Below are positions 61,079 to 64,000 of a stretch of 64,000 nucleotides of DNA, one piece after another. The position numbers were made by a program, and so were the translations under genes. The notes beneath the pieces are model-generated. The model did no database searches. It saw nothing but the letters and a program-made list of their open reading frames with translations, and was not told the DNA's origin. How positions within the stretch are numbered: position 1 is the stretch's first letter; each line of letters opens with the position of its first letter. Origin of the DNA: an uncultured Prevotellaceae bacterium (GTDB lineage Bacteria > Bacteroidota > Bacteroidia > Bacteroidales > Muribaculaceae); the NCBI GenBank assembly GCA_900318065.1, contig ONIY01000012.1, positions 1-64,000 of the forward strand. Direction: 5' to 3'.

Positions 61079-63490
61079 ATGAAAAACGACATGAAAATCG
61101 TGCTTCGCGGCATTCAACCGCGGCACAATGGAGAGAGCGCGGTGCCTGGCACTGCATCAACTGTAATCAATCTGCGCGAGCGCGAGGAGGCGCTTGAGGT
61201 GGTGGGAGTGCCACGGCAGGTGGGAACGCTAAGCCCTGGCGACCGTGTGCTGCTGGTCGACGACAACACGCTGGTGCTACGCGACAACAAGGTGATGGTG
61301 GGCGACACAGTGGTGCTCGACGCGGGTTGCCCGGTCACTGGCGCGCACAAGGTGGGAGCGTTGATAGTAGTGGTCACACAAGAAGGCAAGCAGTTGCTGC
61401 GTCGCTCTGCCACTGGCTACGACCACCTCAACGTGGAAGACGCCATCCCTCAACTGCATCTTGCCGCCGTAGAGCAATCGACGCTCTCGACCACAATCCC
61501 CGACTACGACTTCCCTGTGCCCTACACCGCCTGGCAAGCACCCCTTGCGCAAGCCGATGTGGCAGCGCTCACCAGGCTGGTGGGTAACGCAGTGTCGTCG
61601 ATGAGCGCCAGTGCCAGCGAGCAGGGACGATTTACGGGAGTGATGCTTGCGCGCTATGGCGTGCGTCTTTGGGACGACTCCTACCTGTGGCTCAGCCAGC
61701 CGGTGATGGTGGGGAATTCCTTGATTAGCGCGTCCTATCGTGCAACGGCAACGGTGAAGTCGGGCAACAACGCGTTCACGGGCATCAACTCCTTTGCCCT
61801 CACCCTCGACAGCTACAGGCTGGGCATCACCATGCTCTCGAGCGTGGCGCCACAGTGGCGCGACCTGGTGAAGGCTATCGACGTGATGGTGACGCCTGCC
61901 GCCAGCCTGGTCGACACCAGGGCGAGCATCGACTACCGCTGCGTGGTCTCCACCTCGAGCGGCACAAGGAGATATCTGCTTGAGGTGGGGCCTAAGGGAC
62001 GCTCCACCGCAGCCATGACGCAGTCGATGCTGGGCAAGGGGTGGAAAGTGGCAGCATCCTGCACCAGACTCGACGCAGGGGCGTTTGTGGGCGTGAACAC
62101 GACGGTATCGTCGCAGCGGCCAGTCTCCACCCATCGCTGCGACGTGATTGCCGCTACTCTCGACGCGCCACAGTGGCACTCGGCACAGCAGTGTGCCGCG
62201 ATTATGGAACCACGGGTTCTTGTGACGGCAGCAACGGTGACGATGGAGCACAACGGCCGCCTATATGAGGCACCATCGCAGTTGGCGCTCACCTGTCCCT
62301 GGCAGGTGCTGCCGTGGCTCTCGGGCACTATCGACGCCAGCACGGTAAATGCCACGGTGCAGGTAACGCTCAGCACAAGCGATGGCAACGTGGTGCTCAC
62401 CACACAGTCGCAATGCCCCTGCAACGCCACGGCGCTCAACCCGTTTATCGCCTTCCCCGACCCTCGCGCCACCCACATCGCCATCGCTGTAGCTAGCAAA
62501 GTGTGGGAGAGCGACTTGAACACTCTTGAAGGCTCCGACATGGCAGTGAGCATCAACCCTTCGTTTGCCAGCAATGCCTTGACTGCCGGCACAATCCCTG
62601 CTGGTGGCGACTCCACTGTTCTGCTCCCTGCCGAGGGCATGATCAGGGTGAGCCACATAGGCAATCCGCTTGTCATCAACTGGCAGGCAACGGTGAGCGG
62701 ATGCTCGATTCTCGCCCTTGCGCCAGCATGCCGACCCATCTATTCGGGTGGATTCGGGCGTTATCCTGTCTATCTGTTCACCTCACGAGGCATCATGGCA
62801 CTGCCACAGCGAGCCAGCGAAGCCTTTGCCGAACCGCGTCTCATCAGCCAGCAAGTGATTGCCACTGGAGCCACTCCGCTGGCGGCAGGCGACGCGGTGT
62901 GGTTTGTGTCGATGCACGGCGACTTGTGTGCCCTGGCAGGTAGCACCGTGAAGAGGATGCTCGGTGGCGTTGAGCACTTGGCGCAGCTCGCATGGAACAA
63001 CCGAGATCGCGAACTCTGGATTGCCGCCAGCGACGGGAGCGTGACGGTGATGATGCCATCGGGCAACTACTACCACCGCAGCCAGCATGTGAGCGCACTT
63101 TTCAGCGACTCGAGCCATGCCCTCGCCGTGACATCTACAGGACGGCTGCTCGACTTGACCGACGAAATCCCCGCAACAGTTGCCGTGGAATACTTGTCAC
63201 AGTCCTTTGAAACAGACCCGCTCATGCGCCAGCAGCCAGGGCGCATCATCTGGAACATCTTCACGCCCATAGCGGCAACGCCAGCCGCCTTTGCACTCAC
63301 AGCAACCCTGAAAGGCGAACGAGGCGCAAGTTGCCACGGATTCATCATGAGCCGCCTCACAGCAACCGGACTGGTAGCAGCCCCACTCTCAAGACCCATC
63401 GTGGCACCACCGGCACGCACCCTGCGCTTGCAAGTAACAGCCACCATCCCCACCGCCACCCTCCTCCGCCCCACACATCTACGACTCTAG
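61079..63490 (+). CDS. Large protein of unknown function without signal peptide
   Basis: The start at 61079 (MKNDMKIVLRGIQPRHNG) was preferred over 60803 because a -7 box lies 21 bases upstream and the extra N-terminus runs through a repeat. The 803-residue product was not recognised. It is rich in Ala, Ser, Thr and Val beta strands, with an N-terminal GDRVLLVDDNTLVLRDNKV and VGALIVVVTQEGKQLLRR pattern and a C-terminal GDAVWFVSMHGDLCALAG, LWIAASDGSVTVMM, LAVTSTGRLLDLTDEI pattern that looks propeller-like. There is no signal peptide, membrane segment or lipobox. Phage-tail or virion-like proteins of similar make-up exist, but no other phage gene is near. Confidence 0.75.
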   Translation: MKNDMKIVLRGIQPRHNGESAVPGTASTVINLREREEALEVVGVPRQVGTLSPGDRVLLVDDNTLVLRDNKVMVGDTVVLDAGCPVTGAHKVGALIVVVTQEGKQLLRRSATGYDHLNVEDAIPQLHLAAVEQSTLSTTIPDYDFPVPYTAWQAPLAQADVAALTRLVGNAVSSMSASASEQGRFTGVMLARYGVRLWDDSYLWLSQPVMVGNSLISASYRATATVKSGNNAFTGINSFALTLDSYRLGITMLSSVAPQWRDLVKAIDVMVTPAASLVDTRASIDYRCVVSTSSGTRRYLLEVGPKGRSTAAMTQSMLGKGWKVAASCTRLDAGAFVGVNTTVSSQRPVSTHRCDVIAATLDAPQWHSAQQCAAIMEPRVLVTAATVTMEHNGRLYEAPSQLALTCPWQVLPWLSGTIDASTVNATVQVTLSTSDGNVVLTTQSQCPCNATALNPFIAFPDPRATHIAIAVASKVWESDLNTLEGSDMAVSINPSFASNALTAGTIPAGGDSTVLLPAEGMIRVSHIGNPLVINWQATVSGCSILALAPACRPIYSGGFGRYPVYLFTSRGIMALPQRASEAFAEPRLISQQVIATGATPLAAGDAVWFVSMHGDLCALAGSTVKRMLGGVEHLAQLAWNNRDRELWIAASDGSVTVMMPSGNYYHRSQHVSALFSDSSHALAVTSTGRLLDLTDEIPATVAVEYLSQSFETDPLMRQQPGRIIWNIFTPIAATPAAFALTATLKGERGASCHGFIMSRLTATGLVAAPLSRPIVAPPARTLRLQVTATIPTATLLRPTHLRL

Positions 63491-63509
63491 TTGTAAAAAA
63501 ACAAAAAAA

Positions 63510-63604
63510 CGGAAAAAGGGGACGGTTCCTTTTTTCCGTTTTCGAAAAAAGGGGACGGTTCCTTTTTTCCGTTTTCAGAAAAAGGGGTCGGTTCCTTTTT
63601 TCCG
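63510..63604. repeat. Three tandem CGGAAAAAGGGGACGGTTCC palindromes
   Basis: Copies at 63510-63538, 63543-63571 and 63577-63604, with a period of about 33, so all three share a reading frame. The third has GGTCGG in place of GGACGG. Each stem ends in T-rich DNA and may act as a terminator for the gene at 61079. Confidence 0.88.
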
Positions 63605-63631
63605 TTTTCGGGGAGTTTTTTAGATAAGGAG

Positions 63632-63673
63632 AAAGAAAAAAGCAGTGGCAATGGATTCCCATCCAGCCACTGC
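63632..63673 (-). terminator. Terminator of the minus-strand TonB receptor
   Basis: On the minus strand AGCAGTGGC (63673-63665) pairs with GCCACTGCT (63649-63641), with an inner TGGAT/ATCCA stem, followed by TTTTTTCTTTC. Confidence 0.88.
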
Positions 63674-63712
63674 TGCAGTGTTTAGTCTATATGAAGTTTA
63701 AAAGCCTTTTTT

Positions 63713-63747
63713 CAAAGGACAAAGGACGAAGGACGAAGGACAAAGGG
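63713..63747. repeat. Heptamer array (CAAAGGA type)
   Basis: Five units in register: CAAAGGA, CAAAGGA, CGAAGGA, CGAAGGA, CAAAGGG. It lies between the receptor stop codon at 63774 and its terminator. Confidence 0.85.
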
Positions 63748-63773
63748 CTTATTCATTGTGCATTATGCATTAA

Positions 63774-64000
63774 TCAATTTCCCATTTGCCCTTGGGTGCC
63801 TTGCTGGGCGCCACCTTGTGCTCCGCCTTGCTGGATGCCACCCACCACGTCGTTGTTCTCGATGGTCTTGTCGGTGTGCTTCACGCGTGCCTTGAGCGAA
63901 CCGAAGCGGTAGCTTATGTTGATACTGAATCCACGCATCTGGAAGCGCGACTTGTTCCAACCGGTGTAGTCGCCTTGAGTGGTATAGCTCTTGACCGAGG
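63774..64000 (-). CDS. TonB-dependent receptor, C-terminal end (cut by the window edge)
   Basis: The last 75 codons of a minus-strand gene are visible; the rest lies beyond base 64000. They read RFQMRGFSINISYRFGSLKA, then RVKHTDKTIENNDVVGG and a Gln/Gly-rich end (GGAQGGAQQGTQGQMGN). The strand 'hSISYRFGxLKAxVKKTxxxIxNDDhVGG' is the typical end of TonB-dependent receptors with the outer-membrane beta-barrel domain PF14905. The Gln-rich extension after the usual end is variable in the family. A terminator lies about 100 bases downstream. Confidence 0.85.
   Translation of the reverse strand, partial: SVKSYTTQGDYTGWNKSRFQMRGFSINISYRFGSLKARVKHTDKTIENNDVVGGIQQGGAQGGAQQGTQGQMGN

Noticed and set aside
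63331..63627. 98-codon frame with 11-residue repeats
   Set aside because: It is produced by the 33-base palindrome period and overlaps the real gene ending at 63490 in another frame.
1..64000. CRISPR array
   Set aside because: The tandem repeats seen are contiguous or have periods of 7-57 bases without unique spacers of regular length, and no cas gene is present.

Overview
The window looks like a chromosomal segment of a gut-type Bacteroidales bacterium, probably Muribaculaceae or Prevotellaceae-like (inference from gene content only). The signs are SusC/SusD and Oar-type TonB receptors, BACON and PKD lipoproteins, genes without Shine-Dalgarno sites, and many copies of the Bacteroidetes promoter (TTTG, about 19-21 bases, TAnnTTTG). 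No phage integrase, transposase gene, tRNA, rRNA operon or CRISPR array was seen.

Layout. 1-8.7 kb: housekeeping genes (a CapA-like protein, ffh, panD, panC), a small exported protein that may be an I9-type protease inhibitor, a low-molecular-weight tyrosine phosphatase and a GH20 hexosaminidase. 8.9-20 kb: an exported FNGW-domain protein, a TonB receptor, a ROK sugar kinase, an acyltransferase, truA with an esterase, a DUF4286-like gene, ruvC, the SRP RNA gene (minus strand) and RNase Z. 20-29.2 kb: a structured intergenic RNA candidate, an Oar-type receptor with a BACON lipoprotein, a cation/proton antiporter and a membrane protein. 30-37.9 kb: a SusC-SusD-lipoprotein-PKD lipoprotein operon. 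38.1-60.8 kb: a secreted-protein island with two S8 subtilisins (one broken), two C10 cysteine peptidases, an adhesin-like protein, an Ntn hydrolase, an outer-membrane barrel, a phosphodiester glycosidase-type protein and a beta-propeller-like protein. Six complete genes of the island, plus the 3' half of the broken subtilisin gene, end in a dockerin-like calcium-binding pair. 61-64 kb: a large unrecognised protein and the 3' end of a TonB receptor.

How it may work. The surface peptidases could cut host or dietary protein, with the neighbouring RagAB-like SusC/SusD pair importing the peptides. The repeated dockerin-like tails and shared beta-sandwich modules suggest a common way of display or assembly, but no cohesin is visible here.

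The intergenic DNA is unusually rich in small repeats. These are heptamer tandem arrays, three families of palindromes, clusters of hairpins with GAA/TTC triloops whose stems change while the shape is kept, and a 148-bp MITE with terminal inverted repeats and a target duplication. These repeats, the structured RNA candidate and the shared tails of the peptidase island are the parts most worth following up.
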